Origin: Serripes groenlandicus
Taxonomy: Eukaryota; Mollusca; Bivalvia; Cardiida; Cardiidae
NCBI GenBank assembly: GCA_031761405.1
Contig: JASEVX010000005.1
Span: 35,778,869 to 35,842,868, forward strand
Length of the DNA: 64,000 nucleotides
Direction: 5' to 3'
The position numbers were made by a program, and so were the translations under genes. The notes beneath the pieces were generated by a model. The model worked only from the letters and a program-made list of their open reading frames with translations. It was not told the origin of the DNA and did not search any database. Shown here piece by piece: positions 1 to 10,451 of the stretch; position 1 is the first letter of the stretch, and each line of letters starts with the position of its first letter.

Positions 1-189
1 TTTGAACGTATTTTGTCAAAACATAGAAAATCTCAATAATTAAATTGATAACCTATGACAAAAAGTGGAAAACATTGTGACAAAAGGAGAAATTGCACGT
101 TCTGTGCAATTTCTTCTTTTGTCACTATGTTTTCAAAAGACGTCTGCTGCAAATGCGTCGGAATGCGTCTGCAAGTGGGAAAGGGTTAA
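1..189 (+). mobile_element. Family A MITE, cut by window edge
   Basis: The L terminus lies outside the window. The spacer, the central palindrome with a GCACGTTCTGTGC loop, the R end and the closing GGGAAAGGGTTAA are present. Translation of this repeat gives chance ORFs only. Confidence 0.85.
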
Positions 190-800
190 GTTGTTCACTA
201 TCTTCTTCTCTGCAGTCATAAAGCACAGTACAGTATCAAATAATGTGTTAACATTGCGATGAGATGATCATTGACTTCATTAACATAACATTTAAATAAT
301 TGTGGGGAGGCTACGACTTCCAACAATGTCGTAATAACAATCATGATCCCATCCATGCGTCGATGAATTGTTCACTTGACAACATTTTCAGCCCCTTGTT
401 TGGGTAATCACTAAGCATGCCCACCACATTGCGACTCAAAATTAGGCGTCCATTTTGATGGTTGAATAACAAGATGTTTTCAATTCATTGTCCCCCTTCA
501 GCTTTCGAATTAAAACCATGAAAACATTGGGTACAAGTTACATGTAACATTTGACAGGATTGGGCAATGATTTGGGTGTATTAATGGGCGATGGGCGGGT
601 GTGAAATAATGGGGGTAACTAGTTGACTCTGTAATTTGGATGACATAAGTGTGGCCAAGTTGTTAGAGAAGTGTGTGGACCCTCCTTTTCTTCTTCTGAT
701 CTCCATTTATTTATGGTGTCCACTTTTAAAAAATATCAATTCTTTTTCAATGTGAAGACCCTTTCCCTTATATCAATGACTTTTGATGTATCCATAGCAA
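190..800. other. Repeat-poor island 1
   Basis: No repeat family from this window is recognisable here. The stretch holds several homeodomain-like cores (TTAATGG, AATAATGG) around 575-615 and a GGGCGATGGGCGGG run near 587-600. No ORF worth reporting. It could be a conserved noncoding element; cross-species alignment would decide. Confidence 0.3.
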
Positions 801-938
801 TTGATTTTTGAAAACATTGTTGGAAAGGATGGAATGATTGTTTCAAAGGTTAAGTTGCATAATAAAAACCAGCAATTTCTCCTTTTCCCACAATGTTTTA
901 CTAAAAGATTTTGCTTTCTCTTTTCTATAGATTCTATA

Positions 939-1186
939 TCGAAGGCTTGGTGTGAAACGGTTGTAACTAAAATTGGTATTTTTTTACTAAGGTTTATCAC
1001 CTCGCCATAAAGTCTTTATAAGCGTTAACTAATTTTTTTTGGTAAACAATGGAAATTTAGGTGCCATTGCTCGTTCTGAGCAATGGCATCTAAATTTGCA
1101 TTGTTTACAAAGGGGTCAAAATTGCCCCTAAACAAGGGTTTTCAAAATAGGTTTTTAGTTACAACCGTTTCACGCCAAGCCCTCGA
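939..1186 (+). mobile_element. Family C palindromic MITE, complete copy
   Basis: The termini are inverted repeats of about 33 bp, starting TCGAAGGCTTGGTGTGAAAC and ending in its near reverse complement (GCCAAGCCCTCGA). Inside, about 1040-1112, is a foldback built on AAATTTAGGTGCCATTGCTC and its complement. No coding capacity, so it must be non-autonomous if mobile. Superfamily not recognised. Confidence 0.8.
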
Positions 1187-1199
1187 AATATTCTTTTTG

Positions 1200-1349
1200 C
1201 TCATGATTATGGGGTTCGCATTACGGCTGACTGACTGACCAGTGTCAGGATAAATGGACCAGTAGTACTGGTAACTACCTAGAACACTGATATATAACTG
1301 AAAAACTGTTGAATTTGGTGTAAAACCCCAAACAATCAATCAATCAATC
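1200..1349 (+). mobile_element. SINE type 1, 3' portion
   Basis: It contains the body motif GTGTCAGGATAAATGGACC, then GGTAACTACCTAG, and the tail GTTGAATTTGGTGTAAAACC followed by AATCAATCAATCAATC. The tRNA-like head is missing and family C ends just upstream. Confidence 0.75.
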
Positions 1350-1426
1350 TTCCAGAATGTGTTCAAATTTCATCTGCTGCTGTCAGGTCAAGACATTTTG
1401 AACGAGCTTGGGAAAGGACATTTCTT

Positions 1427-1601
1427 TTAACCCTTTCCCACATACAAAAAATATGCAGCAAATGACTTCTACAAATTTAAATGTTATTATGGAAAAGAGT
1501 CAAAAGCATTGTGGAAAATGGAGAAATCGATCATTATTATTGCCACAATGTTTTCAAAAGTTGTCTGCTGCAGACACATCTGCAGTCTGGAAAACAGTTA
1601 A
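1427..1601 (+). mobile_element. Family A MITE, diverged
   Basis: It opens TTAACCCTTTCCCACATAC. The central palindrome is eroded (GGAGAAATCGATCATTATTA) and the R end is partly lost. Its right TTAA is shared with the next copy. Confidence 0.75.
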
Positions 1602-1811
1602 CCCATTCCCTCATACCACAATTCTGAGGCAGACGACTTAAAACATATTTTGTCAAATAATAGAAAATCTCTATAATTGAATGGATAATCTATGACTAAG
1701 AGTGGAAAACATTGTGGCAAAAGGAGAAATTGCTCGTTCTGAGCAATTTCTTCTTTTGTGACTATGTTTTCAAAAGGCGTCAAAGAGCCTCTATATGAGG
1801 GAAAAGGTTAA
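1598..1811 (+). mobile_element. Family A MITE
   Basis: Nearly complete copy with centre loop GCTCGTTCTGAGC. The R end lacks the CTGCTGCAGAGGCG block. It abuts the previous copy through a single TTAA. Confidence 0.85.
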
Positions 1812-1940
1812 AGGAAACATGATTTCTGAAAGAAATATGCTCATAACAGATATCCCAATTATTACAAATTAGTTCATTTAGCAATGAAATATGATTTAAT
1901 CAAAGATTTTAGATAAAGTATTAATGTATGAGAAAATATC

Positions 1941-2003
1941 TTTCTGTTGTATTGAAACGCTTGTCATGAATTCAGTTTAATCAATAGAGTGTTAAATGTC
2001 TTA
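1941..2003 (+). repeat. 63-bp perfect inverted repeat, left arm
   Basis: This stretch (TTTCTGTTGTATTGAAACGC at its start) recurs without mismatch in reverse complement at 2667-2729. See the partner entry for the likely origin. Confidence 0.95.
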
Positions 2004-2500
2004 TATATGATAAGCTGATTAATTATCAAATTAATCAATTAATAACCTGATGTGATATTTAAATATTCTTTCAAATTGAAAGAATTTATGTCAAGTAAGA
2101 CAAAGGAAAAAATGCATTTGGTTCCAAGTAGACTTGTTATTGTTACGTAAAAAGTAAAAGGTTCATTTTCAATCTTTCCAAATATTTTCACAAAGGGCCT
2201 GTTACGGAGGCATTGGTTCTTATGTTTTGTGAAAGCAATGGCCAAGCAACTTTTGAAAACACCTTTAGCAATGACTAATAATAAACAGTAGCATCACAGT
2301 CCTACTATCTTTCATCTGAAAATATAAAACAAATCGTTTTTTTGCACTGTTGTTTTCAAAGTTAAGAACTATTAAAAAAGATTATGTTACAGTAACAAAC
2401 AATAACATAAATTTATTTTTCATGTGGTCAGAATGTACGAAAGTATTAGCTGTTTAGTATATAAAAACAGAGACAAAATGGTGATGTTCCTGCTTTGATT
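2004..2500. other. AT-rich stretch, nothing recognised
   Basis: No repeat family or believable ORF is visible. Only short chance ORFs occur. Confidence 0.5.
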
Positions 2501-2639
2501 TCCTTTCCAACAATTTCTCCTTTTCCCACAATATATTGACAATTCCCATCTGTATCCCATCTGTATCCATTAAAGGGTAAATTATTTAAATACCATAAAT
2601 TCCATAGTAATAGTTAAGGAAAAAGTAGCCCCTTTAAGA

Positions 2640-2888
2640 TTTACCCTTTCCCATATTCAACAAATCTAAGACATTTAACACTCTATTGATTAAACTGAAT
2701 TCATGACAAGCGTTTCAATACAACAGAAATATATTTTTTTACAGGCGACTTTTAAAACCATCCTAGCAAAAGTTTTAAGGAGCTAAAATAATTATAAATC
2801 AATGTGGCAAAAGGAAAAATTGCTCATTATGATAAATTTCCTTGGTTGTCACAATGTATTCAAGTCTTCTGCTACAGATGGAAAGGGT
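2640..2888 (+). mobile_element. Family A MITE with inserted filler
   Basis: The left end (TTACCCTTTCCCATATTCAA) reads into CAAATCT and then jumps to an unrelated 63-bp stretch at 2667-2729. It resumes as GGCGACTTTTAAAACC, continues through a weak palindrome (AAATTGCTCATTATGATAAA) and ends near GGAAAGGG. Confidence 0.65.
2667..2729 (-). repeat. 63-bp perfect inverted repeat, right arm (templated insert)
   Basis: Exact reverse complement of 1941-2003. It sits inside a family A copy, where the expected sequence CTGCAGCAGACGAC is replaced. I infer a patch copied during local break repair, because there are no transposon termini. Confidence 0.8.
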
Positions 2889-3240
2889 CCCCCCTTGCCA
2901 AGATACTGGTGCCCTGTATTAGAGAACTTTTGAAAACTTGATTAGAAAGGGAGAATGTGCTTGAATCATTTCATCATGTTTTCTTTTTCAAAGGTCACAA
3001 AAAAAATATTTTTTTAAATGTGTCATTAATTGTTCCAAGGTTTACCATGGATAGTTTCAATTGGAGAATTATGAGTCCAAACTGAGCAAGTCAGGTCATG
3101 GGTCAGTTTGGTGCTTTGTAAGAATCACACGAGTGTGGGAAAATATAGATTATATTAATACTATTTGTAGTATCTGATCATTACCTTTATTATTAGTTTA
3201 TGTTCTGATTGCAGATCAAAGATAAAAAGGTAAACAACTA

Positions 3241-3389
3241 TTAACCCTTTCCCACATACAACAAATCCTGCAGCAGGTGACTTTGAAAACATTTTGTAAA
3301 ATATATGGACAACCAATTATTTAATAAAGTTTGAAGTATTTTGGCAAAAGTCTTTTGCTGCAAAGGCATTGGAAAGCATCTGTATCAGG
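3241..3389 (+). mobile_element. Family A MITE, internally deleted
   Basis: L end and spacer are intact, then it passes straight to the R half (TTTTGCTGCAAAGGCATTGG). The palindrome and the right terminus are missing. A short ATCTGTATC duplication follows. Confidence 0.75.
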
Positions 3390-3490
3390 TATCTGTATCT
3401 GTATCAGGTAATATCGTAGTTAATTATAAAAAGACTTAATTCAAAACATTTTTAGAAAATCATGAAGAATCAGAACAAATGGAAGCATAA

Positions 3491-3718
3491 TTAACCCTTT
3501 CCCTCATACAACAATTCTGCAGCAGACAACTTTAAACATATTTTGTCAAAAAATGGAATATCTCTATAATTGAATGGATAACCTATGACTAAAAGTGGAA
3601 AGCATTGTGTCAAAAGGAGAAATTGCTCATTTTGAGCAATTTCTTCTTTTGTCACTATGTTTTCAAAAAGCCGTCTGAGGCAGAGGCGTCAAAAACCGTC
3701 TATATGAGGGAAAGGGTG
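3491..3718 (+). mobile_element. Family A MITE, near full length
   Basis: Complete from TTAACCCTTTCCCTCATAC to GAGGGAAAGGGT, with centre loop GCTCATTTTGAGC. The right TTAA has decayed to TGAT. Confidence 0.9.
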
Positions 3719-4412
3719 ATAAACAGAAATTTGTTCTGTAATTGTTAGCATTACAATTATTCTATTTTAATGCACAATATTTTTAAGTTATCTGCAACAA
3801 CTTCAGAAGGGAAGCCTACTGCAGGGGAATATGTTTGGAGATGACCATCTTTTGGTCCATTTCCTTTAAAGCAATATACAAGAGAAAGTTGATGCAAGGC
3901 ATCAGTGTCGCCGGAAAAGACTGCATTGATTTATTTATGTATTCTTGACTTTCCTTAGTCTATTCAATCATTAGGAACGCAGTAATGAAAACATTTGCTT
4001 ATAAATTGTATATACATACCTATGCATTAGGGTATCTATAAAAAATTAACGAAATGTGTACACATTTATCTGGCTTAAATTTAATTTTGCTGTTGTTACT
4101 TATTTAAATAATAGTATTCATTCATATAATTTCAATGTTTGTCAATCTTATTCGAATCACAAGGTAAATATCCTGGTATTGCTTTAAAGGGAGGTAATTT
4201 GAAGAAAACAAAAGTCTTCAAAAGGAGAAATATATCAGCATTACCGTCTACAGTTTAAATTGTTCTATTGTTTGTGGATTTAAAAATGTTCTTTTTTTCT
4301 TATTTCTACATGTACAACGAAATATTGCGGCTTCTCTTTGACGCTTTGCGTCAAACATTCGTCTTGTACTTGTCTAAAATAAAATAATATCACTCGCTTT
4401 TTCATATCGAAA

Positions 4413-4424
4413 TGCGCATGCGCG
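4413..4424 (+). promoter_or_regulatory. NRF-1-like palindrome in family B copy 1
   Basis: TGCGCATGCGCG matches the known NRF-1 recognition palindrome and lies 8 bp before the ATG of the conserved ORF. A TAAAGGTCA nuclear-receptor-like half site overlaps the ORF start. Function is inferred from motif only. Confidence 0.45.
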
Positions 4425-4431
4425 AAAATCG

Positions 4432-4635
4432 ATGTTAAAGGTCACGAAACTACACAACAGAATAGGGTCTATGTTTAGCTTAGAAACAGTTCCTACTTTA
4501 GATATTCATGGATTAACATTATTAAATGAATTCTACACAAATCAAGACATCTCTTTGAACATGAAAACAACATTTAGTAAGTTAAAATTGCTATTAAAAG
4601 GAGAATCCGAAATTGACCTCAATGATGACACATAA
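4432..4635 (+). CDS. Conserved 67-codon ORF inside family B, copy 1
   Basis: The ORF begins MLKVTKLHNRIG and ends GESEIDLNDDT. It is intact in all three family B copies; the only residue change is Met to Ile at position 14. I recognise no domain, signal peptide or membrane segment. Conservation is expected anyway because the copies are young. The ATG directly follows an NRF-1-like site, so it may be a captured host first exon. Doubtful as a functional gene. Confidence 0.2.
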   Translation: MLKVTKLHNRIGSMFSLETVPTLDIHGLTLLNEFYTNQDISLNMKTTFSKLKLLLKGESEIDLNDDT

Positions 4636-5783
4636 GAGTCTGCATTAGGGGGTGTTGGTTCACGTCTTGAAGGGACCACTTTTGTCTTCGTAAATAAGAC
4701 AAAAAACTTAAATGCGAGTGAAATAAAAAAAACTGCAAACATTAAAAAATCGGAATATTTATTTCATTTTAGATGTGTCATTTATTAGTGTTCGTAAACA
4801 ACCACAATTGTAATATGTTCAAATCATCTTGATTTGTTTCTTTCTAATAATAAGCCGCCCTCCCATGTGATTTCTGAAAAGCTATTAAAAATAGAAGTCG
4901 CGGGCTTCTGCCCGGCGACTAATGAGACATGGTTCCAGAAATTTTATTATAACTATACAGAATATATTTGCTACTGTCAGGAAATGTTAGTTAACCTGTA
5001 AGCTTTACTGTGATTGCCTAAAGTAGATGGTACACCAGATAAATGGCCCCACCCCCATTTTTTTATTAGGGGATATTAATTTGACATATTTGCATATTTA
5101 AATTGAGAATTGTTTTAATAATTTTTCACAGGAGTTTGCCTTGATGTAGTACAATGTGGATTGATAATCTTGTGTATAATTGTACTTGTTTACTGTTTCC
5201 TTGATCTGATAGGAAGATATCGATCAGATATCATCATTAATGAACTAGTCTAGGAAGATATCGATCAGATATCAACATTAATAAACTAGTCTATCATCTA
5301 AAATCAAATCTGTAATTTTTTGGTCTGTTTATCAATTAGCTGTTTGCCTGATATAATATGTTTATAGTTGTCTGCTTTGATGACAACTTGGGGACAATTT
5401 TAACATCTGAAAAAAAAAATATAATGATCTTGATAAGTGTTGTGGGGGAAAGGACAACTTCCTGGTTTGAGCACCATTTTATTAACACCATTGGAGGGCT
5501 GCAAGTTACTGCAAGATTGACTCATAAATAACCAAGTTATATAGCCCTCTTTTTTTTTTCAAGTTTCTATTTGTTTGTCTGTCTGAAGCCATATCTTAGA
5601 AACGGTTAGGATTTTTATGATGAAACTTGATAAACATGTTGACGACCATAGGTAAATGAGGCCTACATTAGTTCAACTAGATCAACTCATGAACAACAGA
5701 GTTACGGCAATAGTTAACTGACACATTATTTAAGGAAGATTTATTGTCTCCTGAGGTAGGCAGATATTTACCGAGTTGACCAT

Positions 5784-7460
5784 CAAAACTAGACACTGCT
5801 CACATTATAAAGTAAATTAAAGAAAATTGCTAGACACTGCTCACATCATTAAGTAAAGTATTTAAAACTGCTAGACACTGCTCACATCATAAAGTAAATT
5901 ATTGATATCTGCTAGACACTGCTCACATCATATAGTAAATTATTGATAACTGCTAGGCACTGCTCGAATCATAAATTAATTATTGAAAACTGCTTCAAGC
6001 TGCTCACATCATAAAGTAAATTATTGAAAACTGCTAGACGCTACTCACATCATAAAGTAAATTATTGAAAACTGATAGACATTGCTCACATCATATAGTA
6101 AATTATTGAAAACTGCCAGACACTGCTCACATCCTGCTACAAGCTGCTCACATCATAAAGTAACTTATTGAAAACTGCTTGACGCTACTCACACCATAAA
6201 GTAAATTATTGAAAACTGATAGACACTGCTCACATTATTAAGCAAATTATTTATAACTGCTAGACACTGCTCACATCATAAATTAATTATTGAAAATTGC
6301 TTCAAGCTGCTCACATCATAAAGTAAATTATTGAAAACTGCTAGACGCTCGCTACTCACATCATAAAGTAAATTATTGAAAACTGATAGACACTGTTCAC
6401 ATCATATAGTAAATTATTGAAAACTGCTAGACACTGCTCACATCATAAAGTAAATTATTGAAAACTGCTAGATGCTGCTTACATTATAAAGTAAATTATT
6501 GAAAAATGCTTGACGCTGCTCACATCATAAAGTAAATTATTGAAAACTGCTAGACACTGCTCACATCATAAAGTAAATTATTGAAAACTGCTAGATGCTG
6601 CTTACATTATAAAGTAAATTATTGAAAAATGCTAGACACTGCTCACATCATAAAGTAAATTATTGAAAATTGTTTTGAACATTTGCGGGACACTGCTCAA
6701 ATCATAAAGTAACTTATTGAAAACTGCTAGACACTACACACATCATAAAGTAAATTATTGAAAACTGCTAGACACTGCACACATCATAAAGTAAATTATT
6801 GATAACTGCTAGACACTGCTCACATCATAAATTAATTATTGAAAACTGCTACAAGCTGCTAACATCATAAAGTAAATTAGAAAACTGCTAGACGCTACTC
6901 ACATCATAAAGTAAATTATTGAAAACTGATAGACACTTCTCACATTATTAAGCAAATTATTGATAACTGCTAGACACTGCTCACATCATGAATTAATTAT
7001 TGAAAACTGCTACAAGCTGCTCACATCATAAAGTAAATTATTGAAAACTGCTAGATGCTACTCACATCATAAAGTAAATTATTGAAAACTGATAGACACT
7101 GCTCACATCATATAGTAAATTATTGAAAACTGATAGACACTGCTCACATCATAAAGTAAATTATTGAAAACTGCTTGACGATGCTCACATCATAAAGAAA
7201 ATTATTGAAAACTGCTTGACGCTGCTCACATCATAAAGTAAATTATTGAAAACTGCTAGACACTGCTCACATCATAAAGTAAATTATTGAAAACTGCTAG
7301 ACACTGCTCACATCATACAGTAAATTATTGAAAACTGCTAGACACTGCTCACATCATAAAGTAAATTATTGAAAACTGCTAGATGTTGCACACATCATAA
7401 AGTAAATTATTGAAAACTGCTAGACACTGCTCACATCATAAAGTAAATTTTTTGAAAATT
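5784..7460. repeat. 41-bp tandem array
   Basis: About 40 imperfect units around CTGCTAGACACTGCTCACAT plus CATAAAGTAAATTATTGAAAA. Units vary at a few fixed positions (GACACT/GACGCT/AAGCT). The sequence TTGTTTTGAACATTTGC occurs at 6670 and again at the array end, about 789 bp later, suggesting a segmental duplication within the array. Confidence 0.95.
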
Positions 7461-7587
7461 GTTTTGAACATTTGCCGGGTGCATTAATGGATATATTGTC
7501 CTTACACATGCATAATATGGAGTTGCATGCTAAAGCCATATTGACTAGTGTTTTCCATTAGCAACACCTTTCTATAAATATATGAAA

Positions 7588-8110
7588 GGTTTTTAGCTCC
7601 GCTTATGTCATGGCGAATTGTTCGTCGTGCTTCCGTTGCGTCACGTCCGTCCGTAAACTGTTTGCTTCAAACGACTTCTCCCTAACCTTTCAGCCAATTG
7701 GGATGAAACTTCAAAGGAAGCATCCTCTGAATGTTCTCTCCTAAATTCCTTCAAATATTTTGGATCCATGTAAAATTCTGGTTTCTATGGCAACTGAAAG
7801 AAAAAAATAGTGAAAACTTAAAAAATCTTCTCCTCCAAAAGTGTCTGGCCGATTTTGAAATAGTTTTGTAGAAATGTTCCTTGGGTGACCCTCTTTCAGA
7901 TTCCTTCCAGCCATGTTGATTGGTCGAAAAACATGGCCGCAAGAGGGCAGGCTATTTGCCGTATATGGTTATAAGGAAAACTTAAAAATTCTTCTCCTCC
8001 AAAAGTGTCAGGCCGATTTTCAAATAATTTTCAATTGGTGTTCCACAAACACATCATGTTTTTAAACCCAGTAAGATCTGTCATAAGAAACTCTTTCTAA
8101 TACAGACAGA
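7588..8110 (+). mobile_element. GTCCGTC-class element (TTTTAGCTCC type), copy 1
   Basis: Starts TTTTAGCTCCGCTTATG, then GGCGAATTGTTCGTCGTGC and GTCACGTCCGTCCG, the hallmark opening of a widespread molluscan repeat. Two imperfect body units repeat CTTCTCCTCCAAAAGTGTC (about 7828 and 7991). No 3' end recognised, so the right border is approximate. Confidence 0.65.
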
Positions 8111-8640
8111 GTTTATGATAATAATAGGACAGACTGAAAAGTTAAATTTAATATGGCAACTTAAAAAAAAACCAAGATGGTTTTCATGCAAAAGGAATTT
8201 GACCTTTGGGCTTGTCCAAATCCATGTAAAATCTATCACCCATGTGACGAGAAAATCACCTAGATTTATCCATCAATTTAAGGAACAAGATTACTGTGTT
8301 TTCTTGTTCTAATCCATCCATGGAGAGGCTATGCTAATGGTTTATATAACTCTTTTCAATATGTAGACTTATTTTGACCAAGTCATTTATAGCAGAAGAC
8401 ATTTGTTCACAATGTGACAAAAGCAGAATTTGCTCATAGGTAATATTTTTTTCTTTTTGCCTCATATTATTCTACTATGTAATTTTCATAGTTGTCTTCA
8501 GCATATTAGTTGTATTTTCAATAGGGTTGACCACATAAGTTTGTGTTACTTCATGTATCATTATCCAGTTTTACATCGAGAACCATGTTTTATTGAAGTA
8601 TTTATCGTATTTGTTTGACATGAATCTTTTTCGAAATTTT
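8111..8640. other. AT-rich stretch, nothing recognised
   Basis: A possible eroded family A piece (CAATGTGACAAAAGCAGAATTTGCTCAT) lies near 8411. Otherwise no repeat or gene signal is seen. Confidence 0.4.
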
Positions 8641-8648
8641 ATTTTTTC

Positions 8649-8673
8649 GGGGGGGGGGGGGGGGGTGGGGGGG
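8649..8673 (+). repeat. Poly-G tract
   Basis: Seventeen G, one T, then seven G. Able in principle to form a G-quadruplex. Length may be unreliable in an assembly. Confidence 0.9.
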
Positions 8674-8689
8674 TTGAAAAAACTCAGAA

Positions 8690-8803
8690 ATATGACTGCG
8701 TCTTATTAGAGAGAACAGCATAAAATCCTAGATTTTAGACCTCAAAGTAGGGGGTGCGTGCGTCTTATAGTCGAGGGCGACTTATAACCGAGTATATACG
8801 GTA
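8690..8803. mobile_element. Possible DNA-transposon terminus
   Basis: The sequence GTGCGTCTTATAGTCGAGGG, then CGACTTATA and GAGTATATACGGTA, resembles ends seen in animal DNA transposons. I recall the pattern but cannot name the family safely. It directly replaces the left end of the next family A copy. Confidence 0.35.
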
Positions 8804-9013
8804 AACGCTTTTGGACGCCTCTGCAGCAGACGGCTTTTTGAAAACATAGTGACAAAAGAAGAAATTGCACAAAACGTGCAATTTATCCTTTTGCTACAAT
8901 GTTTTCCACTTTTTGTCATAGGTTATCCATTCAATTATGGAGATTTTCTATGTTTTGACAAAATACGTTCAAAGTCGTCTGCTGCAGAATTGTCGTAAGA
9001 GGGAAAGGGTTAA
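8804..9013 (-). mobile_element. Family A MITE lacking the outer left terminus
   Basis: Begins at ACGCTTTTGGACGCCTCTGC without TTAACCCTTTCCC. The palindrome loop is GCACAAAACGTGC, and the spacer and L end are intact to GGGAAAGGGTTAA. Confidence 0.85.
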
Positions 9014-9059
9014 TAATTATACTTTTATTTATAGACATATTCCATTTTTTGGCTAGGAT

Positions 9060-9198
9060 TCACTGCAGCAGACAAGTGTTGCCACAGTGTTTTCAACTCT
9101 CTTCAAAAAATAAACTTTCATTTATAGACATATTCCATACTTTTGCCTGGATGTTTTCAAAGTTTTCTGCTGCTGATTTCATGTTTGTTGGAAAGGCA
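9060..9198 (-). mobile_element. Family A fragment
   Basis: CTGCAGCAGACAAGTGTTGCC is followed directly by the right half of the palindrome and a diverged L end (TTTTCTGCTGCTGATTTCATG). The left palindrome arm is deleted. Confidence 0.6.
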
Positions 9199-9439
9199 AC
9201 AGCAATTACGCTGAAATTGCAAACTAGTACTGTCGTATTTTTCAGAACCTCCCTAGATGTGTGTAAGACAACATGACAAACGGGCAAGAACCTGATCAGT
9301 GGGTGCATTTATGTGGAAGCTGATCTTGATTTATTAATGCTGGTCACCAAGTACTGAAGGTCAGTTTAAAATAGATTGTTGTTTGAGAAGTATTTTTCAT
9401 TGCTGAAGCATCATAATCGGAGAGCTATTGTTTAACTGT

Positions 9440-9666
9440 TTAACACTTTCCCTCATATAGATGCTATTTGACGCCTCTGCAGCAGACAGCTTTTTGAAAA
9501 CATAGTGACAAAAGAAGAAATTGCTCAGAACAAGCAATTTCTCCTTTAGCCACAATGTTTTCCACTTTTAGTCATAGGTTCATTCAATTGTAGAGATTTT
9601 ATTTTTTTTGACAAAATACATTTAAAGTCGGCTGCTGCAGAATTGTCGTATGAGGGAAAGGGTTAA
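9440..9666 (-). mobile_element. Family A MITE, near full length
   Basis: TTAACACTTTCCCTCATATAG at the left, centre GCTCAGAACAAGC, L end to GAGGGAAAGGGTTAA at the right. TTAA on both sides. Confidence 0.9.
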
Positions 9667-9726
9667 AGTAGTTAGGATGGATTGGAGTGTAGTTAAAGCT
9701 GTTTTCAACACTATTTCAGTTATCTT

Positions 9727-9925
9727 TTGATGGCAAGTTCATCTCCTCATGTGATTCCTGCCTTTTTTGCACCAGAGAGAGGTCTAGATAATCTGGGGTA
9801 TATACAGCTCTCTGCCCCACAATATCTCTCTTATTGTCCAACCAAACCCTATGACATGGATACACAAAAGAATCATCTCATTGAGACGATTCTTTTGAGT
9901 ACCAACAACATAGGGCTAGAGGGTC
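9727..9925 (+). repeat. Diverged dispersed repeat, family E
   Basis: Contains CTCATTGAGACGATTCTTTTGAGTACC. Related text occurs near 37900-37960 and 38930-39010 (CACATTGAGACAACTCTTCTGAGTAGCC). The 67-codon ORF here is incidental. Confidence 0.4.
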
Positions 9926-9928
9926 TGT

Positions 9929-10075
9929 AGCTCAAAACGAGCAATTTCTCCTTTTGCCACAATGTTTCCAGTTTTAGTCATAGGTTATCCATTCAATTAT
10001 AGAGATTTTCTATGTTTTGACAAAATATGTTCAAAGTCGTCTTCTGCAGAATTGTCGTATGAGGGAAAGGGTTAA
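9929..10075 (-). mobile_element. Half family A MITE, starts at palindrome centre
   Basis: Begins AGCTCAAAACGAGCAATTTC, exactly at the foldback loop, and runs through spacer and L end to GGGTTAA. The R half is absent. Confidence 0.8.
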
Positions 10076-10175
10076 GAATTATACTTTCTATTTTCGAGAG
10101 TTGCATTTTACTTATATCAATGTTTTTAAAGTTATCTACTGCAAAATTATCGATCATATATCAGGAAAGGGTTAA
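10076..10175 (-). mobile_element. Family A L-half remnant
   Basis: Diverged spacer and L end (AAAGTTATCTACTGCAAAATTATCG) ending AGGAAAGGGTTAA. Confidence 0.55.
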
Positions 10176-10319
10176 CAAAACGTGCAATTTCTCCTTTTAC
10201 CACAATGTTTTCCACTTTTTGTCATAGGTTATCCATTCAATTATGGAGATTTTCTATTTTTTGACAAAATACGTTCAAAGTCGTCTGCTGCAGAATTGCC
10301 CTATGAGGAAAAGGGTTAA
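10174..10319 (-). mobile_element. Half family A MITE, starts at palindrome centre
   Basis: TTAACAAAACGTGCAATTTC joins the previous TTAA straight to the palindrome centre, then spacer and L end are normal. Confidence 0.8.
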
Positions 10320-10451
10320 AGCAGTCAAGTTTGTTTCAATAATCTTTAAAATTTCGGTTGGAACCAATCTACACTTAAATTTGAATCATTTGATTGAGTG
10401 AACTTTATTTACGTATGGTCAGATAAAATCAAACAAAGCTGATGAAAGTGA

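Larger units (their letters stand above)
3879..4922 (+). mobile_element. Family B Helitron-like element, copy 1
   Basis: Starts CAAGAGAAAGTTGATGCAAG, with GATGC-AAG-GCATC able to fold near the start. It contains a second foldback TTTGACGC-TTT-GCGTCAAA at about 4337-4355. It ends with a GC-rich hairpin (4897-4919, GTCGCGGGC/GCCCGGCGAC) and CTAA. Flanks are A on the left and T on the right with no target duplication. Non-coding apart from a 67-codon ORF. It lacks the canonical 5' TC of Helitrons. Confidence 0.75.

Noticed and set aside
4542..4742. Antisense 66-codon ORF in family B (also at 33389 and 41483)
   Set aside because: Overlaps the sense ORF completely; the promoter-like motif precedes the sense ATG. 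Kept only as a shadow.
5784..7460. CRISPR array
   Set aside because: The repeats are contiguous with no unique spacers, and the sequence is eukaryotic.
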